Of a stretch of DNA of 64,000 nucleotides, positions 8,474 to 19,338 are shown piece by piece. A program made the translations under genes and the position numbers. The notes beneath the pieces are model-generated. The model did no database searches. It had not been told where the DNA came from and saw nothing but the letters and a program-made list of their open reading frames with translations. Origin of the DNA: Shinella sp. (lineage in GTDB: Bacteria > Pseudomonadota > Alphaproteobacteria > Rhizobiales > Rhizobiaceae); NCBI GenBank assembly GCA_003248775.1, contig QFQX01000012.1, positions 1 to 64,000 on the forward strand, read 5' to 3'. Every line of letters starts with the position of its first letter. The stretch's first letter is position 1.

Positions 8474-11400
8474 TTAGAACTTGCGTGACAGATCGATGTT
8501 GAAACGCTGACTCTGCAGGCCGTCACGATCGAGTGTCGCGCTATAGCGTCCGGCCATCGTTCCGGCTTCGCTGGCCGCGAGTGTGAGCCCGAACCCGACC
8601 GTCAGCCGATCACGGCTGCTGTCCGAGCCGGGGATTACATAATCGATTGGCCAACCACTGTCGGCATATGTCACCGTGGTGTCGCTGCTGCTCAGGAAAT
8701 CATGTGAGAAGTCCAGCGTCAGCTCGGGTGTCAGGACCGCGTTTTCAAGGTCGATGTCGTACCCGACAGAAAGGCCGATCGCCGCCGTCACACTGTCCGC
8801 CTGTTGGCGGCCGATCAGGGCATTTTCCCAGTCCGTGCCGTTTTCCTCGACACTGTCGAGGATGGAGCGTGAACCGCTGAGGCGGCCATAGGACGATAGG
8901 GAGACCTCACCGATGCGGTAATCGTAGCCGCCGGTGACGGCTGCATAGAATTGCCGGCCGCTGCGGCTCGCTTCCGCTGCCTGGCCCGTCATGGAAGTGA
9001 TCCTGAGCGAATCGAAGTCCAGAATGCCGGCACCGAGCAGTCCGTCGATGAAAAAGCCGCCGCCGGGCTGATAGAGACCGTAGAGCGTGGCGCTGGCTGC
9101 CTTGTTCACGCTGGTCGTTCCGTTATCCCCGATGTCGGAACGATCACGCGAAAAGCCGACGGCGACGCCGCCGATAAAGGTGTCGGTCAGCCTGTAGTCC
9201 AGACCCGCTGTCAGCGAGATGGTGGTGTGGTCTACGTCGCTTGCACCGTTCTTGCCGGAGGGGTCGCCAAGATCGACCGAGCCGCCGGTCCAGAAGGCGA
9301 GATCGCCACCGGCAATTGGTGAGCATCCGGCCTTCGCAGAGACAGGCGCTTGTCCGTCAGCCGGATCGGTCAGGCTGAAGCCGAGGCTGTTCTCCAGGCA
9401 TTGTTTGCCGCGCAGCGATTTGAGATGCTGCTGTACATTGTCGATCTGGCTATCGGCGAGACGCTTTGCAGCTTCCGCCTGGGCTTTGACGAGGCCCACG
9501 AGATCGGCATCGGCGGAAAGGTCAGGGCGCGCCGTCACGGTGAAGGTGATCGTTGCCGGTGCCGAAACGCCGGAAGCGCTCGTCAGGGTGTAGGTCGCGA
9601 CGACCGAGCCTGAGAAGGTGGGCCTGGCGGTGAAACGCAGTCGATAACGGCCTTCGCGAATGGCCGATGCGATTGCCGCGCTGCTGTCGGCTGCGGCCGT
9701 ATCGCCGAGAATGATGGTGGCGGTACCTGCGGACTGAGGCGAAAGCGATACCAGATCGGCGCCGGTGAACGGGCCACCGGTCGCGCCCTCGGTCAGGTCC
9801 ACCGTTGTCGTGAGGCCGGAGGTCGTGATGCTCGACATGGATGGCGCAACCGGCAGCGCGTCGCCGATGGCGAGAACAACACTGGCTGACGTCGTGGCTC
9901 CATAGGCATCGGTCGCGGACAGGGTGAGCGGGAATTCACCGCTGACTGTCGGAGTGCCGGACAGGAGTGCCGAGGCGGCGTCGAAGTTGATTCCGGCGGG
10001 CAGGCTCCCGGTTATCGCAAAGCTGTAGGGAGCGCCGCCGTTGCTGGCGGTAAACGTTTGCGAGAAGGCCTCATTCTCCCGAAGGGTGAAACGTCCTGTC
10101 GGGGAAAGTGCAAGCGTCGGAGCAGTGACCGTGATTGTTACCGTGGCTGCCGTCGATGTGCCGCTGGCATTGGTGGCGGAGTAGGTGAAGCTGTCGGGAC
10201 CGGAGTAGCCTGCTGTCGGCGTGTATATAATCGCTGCGCCGGAGGCCGTGGCGGTACCGTGAGCGGCAGCCGTCTCAACCGTAACGGTCGATGGGGCGCC
10301 ACCGGAAAGATTGAGCGTGATGGCGTTGCTGCTGCTGTTGGCTGCGACGGTTGCCGAGATGTCGCCTGCAACGGGTGCCGCGATTGCGATGGCTACGGTA
10401 TAGCTCTGGCTTCCGGTAGCTCCATAAACATCGGTCGCGGTGACGGTGAAGGTCTGGCTTTCAACCGTCGTCGGTATTCCCGAGAGTGTGCCGTCAGTTG
10501 CAAGTGACAGGCCGTCGGGCAGGCTGCCCGAGGTAACCGCAAACGTATAAGGCGCTGCGCCGGAGTTTGCCAAGAGAGCCTGACTGTAGGATACGGCGGC
10601 GGTGCCTCCCGGCAAGCTGGAAGGGGTGAGCGCAAGCGTTGGTTGGCTGACCGTGATTGTCACCGTGGCGGCTGTTGATGTGCCGCTGGCATTGGTAGCG
10701 CTGTAGGTGAAGCTGTCGGGCCCGGAATATCCTGCTGTCGGCGTGTATGTAATCGCTGCGCCGGAGGCCGTGGCAGTGCCGTGAGCGGCAGCCGTCTCAA
10801 CCGTAACGGTCGATGCAGTGCCACCGGAGAGATTGAGCGTGATGGCGTTGCTGCTGCTGTTGGCTGCGACCGTCGCATTTACGTTGCTGGCGGCCGGCGG
10901 CGCGATGGCGACGACAAGATCGTAACTCTGGTTTCCGGTTGCTCCATAGGAGTCGGTGGCCGTGACGGTGAACGAGCGGCTTTCCTCGGCTGTCGGCGTG
11001 CCCGAAAGCTTGCCGTCGGTGGAGAGGTTCAGACCGGCGGGCAGCGAGCCGGATGTGACTGCGAAGGTGTAGGGCGCAGCGCCGTTGGCAGCCGAGAGCA
11101 TCTGGCTATAGGCGACGCCGGCGGTACCACCAGGCAAGCTGGAGGGCGAGATGACGACCGTCGGGGCGGTCACTGTGATGGTCACTGTGGCGGCGGTCGA
11201 GGTGCCGGTCGCGTTGGTCGCGGTGTAGGTGAAACTGTCGGAGCCGGAATAGCCTGCCGTCGGGGTGTACGTGATCGCGGTGCCGCTTGCCGTCGCTGTC
11301 CCATGGCTGGCAGCGCTTGCCACGGTGACGCTGGATGCCGTACCGCCGGAGAGCGAGAGGGTGATGGCGTTGCTGCTGCTGTTGGCGGCAACAGTGGTGG

Positions 11401-12547
11401 TCACATCTCCGACGGCAGGTGCTGCGATGGCGACGACAAGATCGTAGCTCTGCGTTCCGGTCGCGCCGTAGATGTCCTGGACAATGATGGCGAATGAACT
11501 TGTTCCGGCGAGCGTCGGTGTGCCGGAGAGCACGCCGCCATCAGTCAGGGCCAGGCCCGCCGGGAGGCTGCCGGACACCACCCAGAAGCGGCTGAGCGGC
11601 CCGCCCAGCGAATAGCCGAGGGTCTGGGAATAGGATTGGCCCACAACACCATCCGGCAAGCTGGATGGCGCGATTGCCAAGGTCGGCGCGGTCACCGTGA
11701 CGGAGACGGTTGCCGTCGATGAGAGGCCCGAGGCACTGTCCGTGACCGTATAGGTGAAGCTGTCCGTACCGGAATAACCGGCGGCTGGGCTGTAGCTGGC
11801 GGTGGAGCCGGAGAGGCTTGTCGTTCCATGGCTCGCCGCGGACACTGCCGAGACCTGTTCGGTTCCGGATACGGTGAAGGCTATCGAATTATTGGTACTG
11901 TTGGCCGCGACGGTTGTGGACAGGTCGGAGGTGGAGGGGCCGACATTCAACGTCATTGTCTGGCTGGACGAATAGCCGTCGGCGTTCTCCGCCACATAGG
12001 CAAAGGTCCAGCTCCCGGCTGTGGTCGGTGTGCCGGATATGGTGCCGGTCGAACTGTCGAGACTGAGACCGGACGGTAGGGAGCCGCCGGAAAGCGAATA
12101 GGTTACTGCAGCCGAAGTGACCGTGAACGTCGCCGTAACCGTCTGGCTGTACACGGTCCCCTTCACGGCGTTCGGCCATGTGCTGCTGGAATAGGTGATC
12201 CTCGGGATAACCGTAATGTGGACCGTATTGGTGAACGTCGCTCCGCTGGTGAGCGTCACCTCGTAGCTAAAGCTGTCGCTGCCGATGTAGTTGGTATTCG
12301 GCGTGTAGATGTAATCATCGAGGCCACTGCCCGATGACAAGCGACCGTGAAAGTCGGCCGGGTAATTGTAGTAGATAGAATACCAGTCGCTTTCCATACC
12401 CAGCGTGAATGTAACGGCTTCGTTGGCGTATACGGTTACATATTGGTCAGCAGAACTCGCCGGGCTGACGGCCACGCCGATCAGGAGCCAAAAAGATAGA
12501 CACAGGCTATGCAGCCACAACCTGATCGCGCCTGCCCTCGGGCCCAT
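8474..12547 (-). CDS. autotransporter with tandem Ig-like modules
   Basis: A 1357-residue type V secreted surface protein. Residues 1-33 look like a signal peptide (WLHSLCLSFWLLIGVAV, then SPASSA). Next comes a passenger of alternating beta modules. One type contains GYSGPDSFTYSATN (cadherin/Ig-like); the other contains SLPAGLNLSTDGKLSGTPT and resembles putative Ig (He_PIG) domains. A helical linker (residues about 1060-1090, KAQAEAAKRLADSQIDN) precedes a C-terminal beta-barrel of about 260 residues ending in phenylalanine (NIDLSRKF), as expected for insertion by the BAM complex. GGAGG lies just upstream of ATG 12545-12547. It stands alone, between the parE end and a convergent ABC gene. Adhesion is likely, but the ligand is unknown. 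Confidence 0.9.
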   Translation of the reverse strand: MGPRAGAIRLWLHSLCLSFWLLIGVAVSPASSADQYVTVYANEAVTFTLGMESDWYSIYYNYPADFHGRLSSGSGLDDYIYTPNTNYIGSDSFSYEVTLTSGATFTNTVHITVIPRITYSSSTWPNAVKGTVYSQTVTATFTVTSAAVTYSLSGGSLPSGLSLDSSTGTISGTPTTAGSWTFAYVAENADGYSSSQTMTLNVGPSTSDLSTTVAANSTNNSIAFTVSGTEQVSAVSAASHGTTSLSGSTASYSPAAGYSGTDSFTYTVTDSASGLSSTATVSVTVTAPTLAIAPSSLPDGVVGQSYSQTLGYSLGGPLSRFWVVSGSLPAGLALTDGGVLSGTPTLAGTSSFAIIVQDIYGATGTQSYDLVVAIAAPAVGDVTTTVAANSSSNAITLSLSGGTASSVTVASAASHGTATASGTAITYTPTAGYSGSDSFTYTATNATGTSTAATVTITVTAPTVVISPSSLPGGTAGVAYSQMLSAANGAAPYTFAVTSGSLPAGLNLSTDGKLSGTPTAEESRSFTVTATDSYGATGNQSYDLVVAIAPPAASNVNATVAANSSSNAITLNLSGGTASTVTVETAAAHGTATASGAAITYTPTAGYSGPDSFTYSATNASGTSTAATVTITVSQPTLALTPSSLPGGTAAVSYSQALLANSGAAPYTFAVTSGSLPDGLSLATDGTLSGIPTTVESQTFTVTATDVYGATGSQSYTVAIAIAAPVAGDISATVAANSSSNAITLNLSGGAPSTVTVETAAAHGTATASGAAIIYTPTAGYSGPDSFTYSATNASGTSTAATVTITVTAPTLALSPTGRFTLRENEAFSQTFTASNGGAPYSFAITGSLPAGINFDAASALLSGTPTVSGEFPLTLSATDAYGATTSASVVLAIGDALPVAPSMSSITTSGLTTTVDLTEGATGGPFTGADLVSLSPQSAGTATIILGDTAAADSSAAIASAIREGRYRLRFTARPTFSGSVVATYTLTSASGVSAPATITFTVTARPDLSADADLVGLVKAQAEAAKRLADSQIDNVQQHLKSLRGKQCLENSLGFSLTDPADGQAPVSAKAGCSPIAGGDLAFWTGGSVDLGDPSGKNGASDVDHTTISLTAGLDYRLTDTFIGGVAVGFSRDRSDIGDNGTTSVNKAASATLYGLYQPGGGFFIDGLLGAGILDFDSLRITSMTGQAAEASRSGRQFYAAVTGGYDYRIGEVSLSSYGRLSGSRSILDSVEENGTDWENALIGRQQADSVTAAIGLSVGYDIDLENAVLTPELTLDFSHDFLSSSDTTVTYADSGWPIDYVIPGSDSSRDRLTVGFGLTLAASEAGTMAGRYSATLDRDGLQSQRFNIDLSRKF
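10127..11692. repeat. three 522-bp tandem repeats inside the autotransporter gene
   Basis: The same sequence phrase recurs at exact 522-bp steps (174 codons). GTGATTGT-type starts fall at 10131, 10653 and 11175, and the GTTGCTGCTGCTGTTGGC phrase recurs at the same spacing. The first two copies are almost identical over about 210 bases and the third is somewhat diverged. A further, more diverged unit begins in register at 11697. Each unit encodes one cadherin-like plus one putative-Ig module. Such near-identity can drive copy-number change by recombination and can collapse in short-read assemblies. Confidence 0.85.
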
Positions 12548-12822
12548 CCTTGCCTCCGTTTAACCGGTTCTAGCGGGCGAGACCTGATTCTGTTGCACCC
12601 GTTGGCGAGGTCCTTACAACCCTATCGCTGCAGGTGTTCGGCCAAAACTGGTCGCAAGGCGGATCATCATCGGCCAATCTTGGTTGCATGGGCGCGCTGA
12701 AGGGGCTCTAATGGGAACACGGCTACCGGCGAAGACATCGTTGCGTAGCCAAACTGATCGCCAGACTCCGACCGCCCGGCTGTCTCAGTCAGGAGACGAA
12801 TCCGAAAAATCGGGCACTGACG

Positions 12823-14892
12823 TCAGATGTCGAGGTTTTCCGCGAACGCGGCCCGCTCCTGGATGAAGCGGAAGCGGGCTTCGGGCTTGGTGCCCATCAG
12901 CGCGTCCACTGCGTCGCGGGTTCCCTCGAAGTCGACCTCGTCGATCCCAACCCGCAGCAACGTGCGCTTGGCGGGATCCATGGTGGTTTCCTTGAGCTGG
13001 GCCGGCATCATCTCGCCCAGGCCTTTGAAGCGGCCGATCTCGACCTTCTTGCCCTTGAATACGGTTTCCATCAGTTCCGCCCGGTGGGCGTCGTCGCGGG
13101 CATAGACCGTCTTCGCACCCTGCCGGATGACGTAGAGCGGCGGCACTGCGAGATAGAGATGGTTGCCGCGGATCAGCTCCGGCATTTCCTGGTAGAAGAA
13201 CGTGATCAGCAGCGAGGCGATATGCGCGCCATCGACATCGGCGTCGGTCATGACGATGATGCGCTCGTAGCGCAGATCCTCGTCACGATACTTGGAGCGT
13301 GTGCCGCAGCCAAGCGCCTGGATGAGATCGGCGATCTGCTGGTTTGCCATCAGCTTGTCGCGGCTGGCGCTGCCGACGTTGAGGATCTTGCCTCGCAACG
13401 GCAGGATCGCCTGGTTGGCGCGGTTGCGCGCCTGCTTGGCGGAGCCACCTGCCGAATCGCCCTCGACGATGAAGAGTTCGGCGCCTTCGGCCGTATTCTG
13501 TGAGCAGTCGGCCAGCTTGCCCGGCAGGCGCAGCTTGCGCACTGCGGTCTTGCGGTTGACTTCCTTTTCCTTGCGGCGGCGCAGACGCTCCTCCGCCCGC
13601 TCGATCACCCAGTCGAGCAGCTTGGCCGCTTCGGCGGGATTGTCGGCGAGATAGTGATCGAAGGGATCGCGCAATGCGTTTTCAACGATGCGTTGCGCCT
13701 CGACGGTCGCAAGTTTGTCCTTGGTCTGGCCGACGAATTCCGGCTCGCGGATGAAAACGGAGAGCATGCCGACGGCGGAAATCATCACGTCGTCGGTGGT
13801 GATCTCCTTGGCGCGCTTGTTCTGCGTCAGCTCGGCATAGTTCTTCAGGCCTTTGGTCAGCGCGATGCGCAGACCCGCTTCATGCGTGCCGCCTTCGGCC
13901 GTCGGGATGGTATTGCAATAGGAATGAACCTGCGGATCGCCGCCATACCAGGTGATCGCCCATTCCAGCGCGCCATGGCCGCCGGTCTTTTCCGTTCGAC
14001 CGGCGAAGATCTCGCGGGTGACGGTGAAGTCCTTGCCGAGCGTCGCCGACAGATAATCCTTCAGGCCACCGGGAAAATGGAAGACGGCCTTTTCCGGGAT
14101 CTCGCCGCCTGGCGGTACGACGCCCGGGTCGCAGCTCCAGCGGATCTCGACGCCGCCGAAGAGATAGGCCTTGGAGCGTGCCATGCGGAAGATACGTCCG
14201 GCGTCGAACTTGGCATGGTCACCGAAGATCTGGGCGTCGGGGTGGAAGCGAACGCGGGTGCCGCGCCGGTTATGCACATCGCCGAGTTCCTGCAATCCGC
14301 CCTGTGGTATGCCGCGCGAGAAGGTCTGGCGATAGAGCTTGCGGTTACGGGCGACCTCGACTTCGAGAATGTCGGAGAGAGCGTTGACGACCGAGATGCC
14401 AACGCCGTGAAGACCACCTGAGGTCTCGTAAGCCTTGCCGTCGAACTTGCCGCCGGCGTGAAGCTTGGTCATGATGACTTCGAGCGTCGACTTGCCGGGG
14501 ACCTGCGGATGGTTCTCAACCGGAATGCCGCGGCCGTTATCGGTAACCGTCAGGCAGCCATCGAGATCGAGGTGGACCTCGATGAAGTTCGCATGGCCTG
14601 CAACCGCTTCGTCCATCGAGTTGTCGATGACTTCGGCAAACAGGTGGTGCAGGGCCTTTTCGTCGGTGCCGCCGATATACATGCCCGGCCGCATGCGCAC
14701 GGGCTCGAGACCTTCCAGCACGCGGATCGAGGATGCGCCGTAGTCGTCGCCACCAGCGGCAGGCGCAGGTGTCGGCGCTACCGGCGCAGCGGCGCGCGGC
14801 TGTTCATGAGGCGGGGCAGGGCTCGCCGGAGTTTCGGGAGCCTCGGTCTTCTGCGCAAGCGGCAGTCCGGCGAAGAGATCGTTGTCGTCCAT
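12823..14892 (-). CDS. parE: DNA topoisomerase IV subunit B
   Basis: The ATPase subunit of topoisomerase IV, which with ParC decatenates daughter chromosomes. It is 689 residues. The N-terminus has a Pro/Ala-rich extension of about 40 residues, then the GHKL ATPase (EVIDNSMDEAVAGHA; DNGRGIPVENHPQ; GGLHGVGISVVNALS). The TOPRIM domain carries EGDSAGG near residue 475 and DADVDGAHI near 550, the metal-binding acidic residues. The C-terminal IGRFKGLGEM motif is present. The sequence fits ParE better than GyrB: the large insertion common in GyrB is absent and the length is short. It is divergent from a secreted hydrolase gene; ParC is not in the window. Confidence 0.95.
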   Translation of the reverse strand: MDDNDLFAGLPLAQKTEAPETPASPAPPHEQPRAAAPVAPTPAPAAGGDDYGASSIRVLEGLEPVRMRPGMYIGGTDEKALHHLFAEVIDNSMDEAVAGHANFIEVHLDLDGCLTVTDNGRGIPVENHPQVPGKSTLEVIMTKLHAGGKFDGKAYETSGGLHGVGISVVNALSDILEVEVARNRKLYRQTFSRGIPQGGLQELGDVHNRRGTRVRFHPDAQIFGDHAKFDAGRIFRMARSKAYLFGGVEIRWSCDPGVVPPGGEIPEKAVFHFPGGLKDYLSATLGKDFTVTREIFAGRTEKTGGHGALEWAITWYGGDPQVHSYCNTIPTAEGGTHEAGLRIALTKGLKNYAELTQNKRAKEITTDDVMISAVGMLSVFIREPEFVGQTKDKLATVEAQRIVENALRDPFDHYLADNPAEAAKLLDWVIERAEERLRRRKEKEVNRKTAVRKLRLPGKLADCSQNTAEGAELFIVEGDSAGGSAKQARNRANQAILPLRGKILNVGSASRDKLMANQQIADLIQALGCGTRSKYRDEDLRYERIIVMTDADVDGAHIASLLITFFYQEMPELIRGNHLYLAVPPLYVIRQGAKTVYARDDAHRAELMETVFKGKKVEIGRFKGLGEMMPAQLKETTMDPAKRTLLRVGIDEVDFEGTRDAVDALMGTKPEARFRFIQERAAFAENLDI

Positions 14893-15111
14893 GGCTTCGT
14901 TCGATAATCTGTCGGTTATATCGGCGTCAATGGCAGGGCCTTGCGCGCAAATTGCCTGAAACCCGTGTAACTCTTGCGAATCGCCGGGATTTTGCCAGAA
15001 AAGCGAGGCAGGCGCGACTTTGCCTGCAGGCCGCCGCGTGAAATTTCATTGAAGCATTGCGTGTCCGCCGGGGCGAAGGCAAGGCTGACCGGACGAGGAG
15101 ACGCATTCCCG

Positions 15112-15999
15112 ATGCAAATGTCCACAGTTCATTTCCGCAGTGCAGCCGTTGTCGTATCGCTTATGGCCGTTCTGCTCGCCCCGCAGGCGCGAGCTGAGGC
15201 TCTAGCGCCTTTCAAGGACGACCTCTTTTCCATCCCGACGATCATTGAAAGTCGGGATGGCGGCGACTTCGAAGTGGTCGACTACGAGGAAATGCGCGAC
15301 ATCAACGGTCGCGACCAGATACCCGAGCGACGGGTGAAATCGCGATATGTCGATCTCGGCATCAAGCGGCAGCAAGTGAACGAGACGCTGGCCCTGTCGA
15401 CCGGTCCGCTCGACGTGACACGGGTAGGGGTGGCTGAAAACGCCGCCTTCACCGTCATATTTATCCATGGACGAGGTGGCGACCGCAGGCTCGGCGCCAA
15501 CGATTATTCCTTCGGTGGCAATTTCAATCGCCTGAAGAACCTCGCCGTCCGCAATGGCGGGACGTATTACGCCCCATCCGTTGCATCCTTCGATGCAGCA
15601 GGCGTAGCCACGGTTTCCGCGCTGATCGACGATATCTCCGCCCGTTCTCCGGGAAAACCGGTCGTGCTCGCCTGCGCCTCCATGGGTAGTTTCATCTGCT
15701 GGGGCGTGACGCGGGATGCGGCGATCGTCGAGAAACTAGGCGGCTTGGCGATCCTCGGCGGCGCGACCGATCCCGATTTAGCCAAGAGCGCGGCTTACAA
15801 GCGCAAGCTGCCGATCGCCTTCACCCATGGCAGTCGTGACAGCGTCTATGCGGCTGCGGATCAGGTCGCGCTTTATGACCGGTTGCACAAGGCCGGTTAT
15901 CCGACCCGGTTTACCCTTTTCGAGACCGGATCCCATGGCACGCCGGTGCGGATGAGCGATTGGCGACAGATCCTCAACTGGCTGTTGAAACCACGCTGA
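15112..15999 (+). CDS. secreted alpha/beta hydrolase
   Basis: About 295 residues. The N-terminus (SAAVVVSLMAVLLAPQARAEA) is a clear signal peptide with an ARA-type cleavage site, so the enzyme is periplasmic or secreted. The hydrolase fold is shown by FIHGRGGDRR (oxyanion strand), a nucleophile elbow CASMGS, an acid segment HGSRDSVY and the catalytic histidine in TGSHGTP. The elbow differs from the textbook GxSxG in its first residue. The substrate is unknown. ATG 15112 has GAGGAG upstream, which favours it over the longer frame beginning at 14974. Confidence 0.8.
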   Translation: MQMSTVHFRSAAVVVSLMAVLLAPQARAEALAPFKDDLFSIPTIIESRDGGDFEVVDYEEMRDINGRDQIPERRVKSRYVDLGIKRQQVNETLALSTGPLDVTRVGVAENAAFTVIFIHGRGGDRRLGANDYSFGGNFNRLKNLAVRNGGTYYAPSVASFDAAGVATVSALIDDISARSPGKPVVLACASMGSFICWGVTRDAAIVEKLGGLAILGGATDPDLAKSAAYKRKLPIAFTHGSRDSVYAAADQVALYDRLHKAGYPTRFTLFETGSHGTPVRMSDWRQILNWLLKPR

Positions 16000-16159
16000 A
16001 AATGGCGGCGGAAAGCAGTAACTCCTAATAAATGCTGCAAATTTGAGCCGGATTTTCACCATATCGCCTGATTCAGCGGCGAATTTCCCCTCGCAAGCTT
16101 TTCATTGCCCCCTTGATTTGCTAGGTCCCCGACAACGAAGCTGGGGTTGGATTATCGAC

Positions 16160-16930
16160 ATGACACCGAATGTTCGTCCGCTTGTTGCGGGAAATTGGAA
16201 GATGAACGGTACACGGGCCTCGCTCGACCAGATCAAGGCCATGGCCGAAGGCGTCGTGTCGCCGCTCTCGGAAAAGGTCGAGACTCTGATCTGCCCACCG
16301 GCGACGCTGCTTTATGTCGCAACCGCTCTGTGCACCGACAGCCCTCTGGCGATCGGTGCGCAGGATTGCCATCAGAACGCATCGGGCGCCCATACCGGCG
16401 ATATCTCGGCTGAAATGATCGCCGATTGCTTCGGTACCTATGTGATCGTCGGCCACTCCGAGCGCCGCACCGACCACGCCGAGACGGATCATCTCGTCCG
16501 CGCCAAGGCAGAGGCAGCCTATGCCGCCGAGCTGACGGCGATCATCTGCATCGGCGAGACCGCGGACGAGCGCAAGTCCGGGCAGACCCTGGATATCCTG
16601 AAGCGGCAGCTCGCCGGCTCCGTGCCGGATGCGGCAACCGCTGCGAACACCGTCATCGCTTATGAGCCGGTCTGGGCCATCGGTACAGGCTTGACCCCGA
16701 CCGTGTCTGACGTCGAAGACGCCCATGCTTTCATGCGCGCCGAACTGGTCAAGCGCTTTGGCGACGAGGGCAAGGGCATGCGCATTCTCTATGGCGGCTC
16801 GGTCAAGCCTTCCAACGCCCGGGAACTGATGAGCGTCGCCAACGTCGACGGCGCGCTGATCGGTGGCGCGAGCTTGAAGGCGGCGGATTTCCTCGCCATA
16901 TACAGGGCATATGAAGAACTCACCGCCTGA
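16160..16930 (+). CDS. tpiA: triosephosphate isomerase
   Basis: Interconverts dihydroxyacetone phosphate and glyceraldehyde 3-phosphate in glycolysis and gluconeogenesis. It is 256 residues and nearly all signature elements are visible: VAGNWKMNG at the start, with the substrate-binding lysine; the catalytic histidine in GHSERR near residue 98; the catalytic glutamate in AYEPVWAIGTG near 168, whose end is the mobile loop; and YGGSVKP as the phosphate-binding loop. ATG 16160 gives the standard N-terminus. It is the first gene of a tpiA-secG-pyrG series. Confidence 0.97.
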   Translation: MTPNVRPLVAGNWKMNGTRASLDQIKAMAEGVVSPLSEKVETLICPPATLLYVATALCTDSPLAIGAQDCHQNASGAHTGDISAEMIADCFGTYVIVGHSERRTDHAETDHLVRAKAEAAYAAELTAIICIGETADERKSGQTLDILKRQLAGSVPDAATAANTVIAYEPVWAIGTGLTPTVSDVEDAHAFMRAELVKRFGDEGKGMRILYGGSVKPSNARELMSVANVDGALIGGASLKAADFLAIYRAYEELTA

Positions 16931-16956
16931 AAAACGGGCGAGGGGCTTTCATTGGC

Positions 16957-16980
16957 GCGGTCTCTCGTGTAGAGAGCCGC
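16957..16980 (+). other. hairpin between tpiA and secG
   Basis: GCGGTCTCT (16957-16965) pairs with AGAGA-g-CCGC (16971-16980), with a single bulged G and a five-base loop. No T-run follows, so complete termination is unlikely. It may be a processing or stability element between the two genes. Confidence 0.4.
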
Positions 16981-17023
16981 CAAACATCGTTATTTTGTCC
17001 GCTCAGGGCAGGACGGAAATTCC

Positions 17024-17431
17024 ATGCAGACTGTATTGATTGTCATTCATCTCATGATCGTGCTGGCGCTTGTCGGCGTAGTGCTGATTCAGCGTTCCGA
17101 AGGCGGTGGCCTTGGTATTGGTGGCGGCTCCGGCTTCATGTCGGCGCGCGGCACGGCCAACGCGCTCACCCGCACGACGGCTATCCTGGCGGCATTGTTC
17201 TTTGCGACGTCGCTCGGCCTTGGCCTGCTGACGCGCTTCGAATCGAAGCCGACGGACATTCTCGATCGCATCCAGTCGAGCCCGACGGCGCCCGGTTCCA
17301 GCGTTCTCGATCAGCTTCCCGGTTCGGCTCCGGCTCCCGCTGGCTCGGCTGCTCCGGCTGCTGATGGCGCGACCGCTCCAGCTCCTGCCGCTCCCAAGGC
17401 GGATCCGAACGCCGTTCCGACGGGCAACTGA
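17024..17431 (+). CDS. secG: preprotein translocase subunit SecG
   Basis: A small inner-membrane subunit of the SecYEG channel. It is 135 residues with two membrane helices: residues 2-22 (TVLIVIHLMIVLALVGVVLI), and a second after the conserved Gly-rich loop (EGGGLGIGGGSGFMSARGTAN), at about 50-70. The rest is a long Ala/Pro-rich tail, as is common in alphaproteobacterial SecG. It lies about 90 bases after tpiA and is followed by a strong terminator. Confidence 0.92.
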   Translation: MQTVLIVIHLMIVLALVGVVLIQRSEGGGLGIGGGSGFMSARGTANALTRTTAILAALFFATSLGLGLLTRFESKPTDILDRIQSSPTAPGSSVLDQLPGSAPAPAGSAAPAADGATAPAPAAPKADPNAVPTGN

Positions 17432-17451
17432 TCGTCGGCTTTCCAATCACT

Positions 17452-17484
17452 CCGGCGGACCTAACGGTCCGCCGGTTTTCTTTT
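17452..17484 (+). terminator. intrinsic terminator after secG
   Basis: CCGGCGGACC (17452-17461) pairs perfectly with GGTCCGCCGG (17466-17475) around a TAAC loop and is followed directly by TTTTCTTTT. This is a textbook Rho-independent terminator 20 bases after the secG stop, so pyrG should have its own promoter in the following ~90 bases. Confidence 0.92.
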
Positions 17485-17574
17485 GTGCATATTCCGCCCC
17501 GCTTAAGAAAAAAGTAGGGTTTCGGCTCTTTTGGGCTGGCGGAATCAATTCTGAAAAGGTATCCGGTGACTCCC

Positions 17575-19203
<1,629 letters not shown>

Positions 19204-19238
19204 TCGAAGCGCCAGAAAGAGCTGTTTTGAAGAATATG

Positions 19239-19267
19239 AACCCGGCCGCGAGGCCGGGTTTTACATT
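19239..19267 (+). terminator. intrinsic terminator after pyrG
   Basis: AACCCGGCC (19239-19247) pairs with GGCCGGGTT (19252-19260) around a GCGA tetraloop, followed by TTACATTTT. It lies 35 bases after the pyrG stop and separates it from the next, unrelated small gene. Confidence 0.88.
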
Positions 19268-19338
19268 TTCTGCGCGAGTTGCCCCCAGTCTCGTGCAAGC
19301 CTCTTGCGGCACCGTGCCCGCAAACCAAGGAGGCTTTA

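Noticed and set aside
10127..11692. Regular repeats considered as a CRISPR array or satellite
   Set aside because: The 522-bp period, codon phase and encoded Ig modules show protein repeats inside the autotransporter gene; there are no short repeats with unique spacers.
12548..12822. Short frames between parE and the autotransporter gene
   Set aside because: They are under 65 codons, without ribosome sites or protein-like composition; the region only needs to hold the autotransporter promoter and the parE 3' end.
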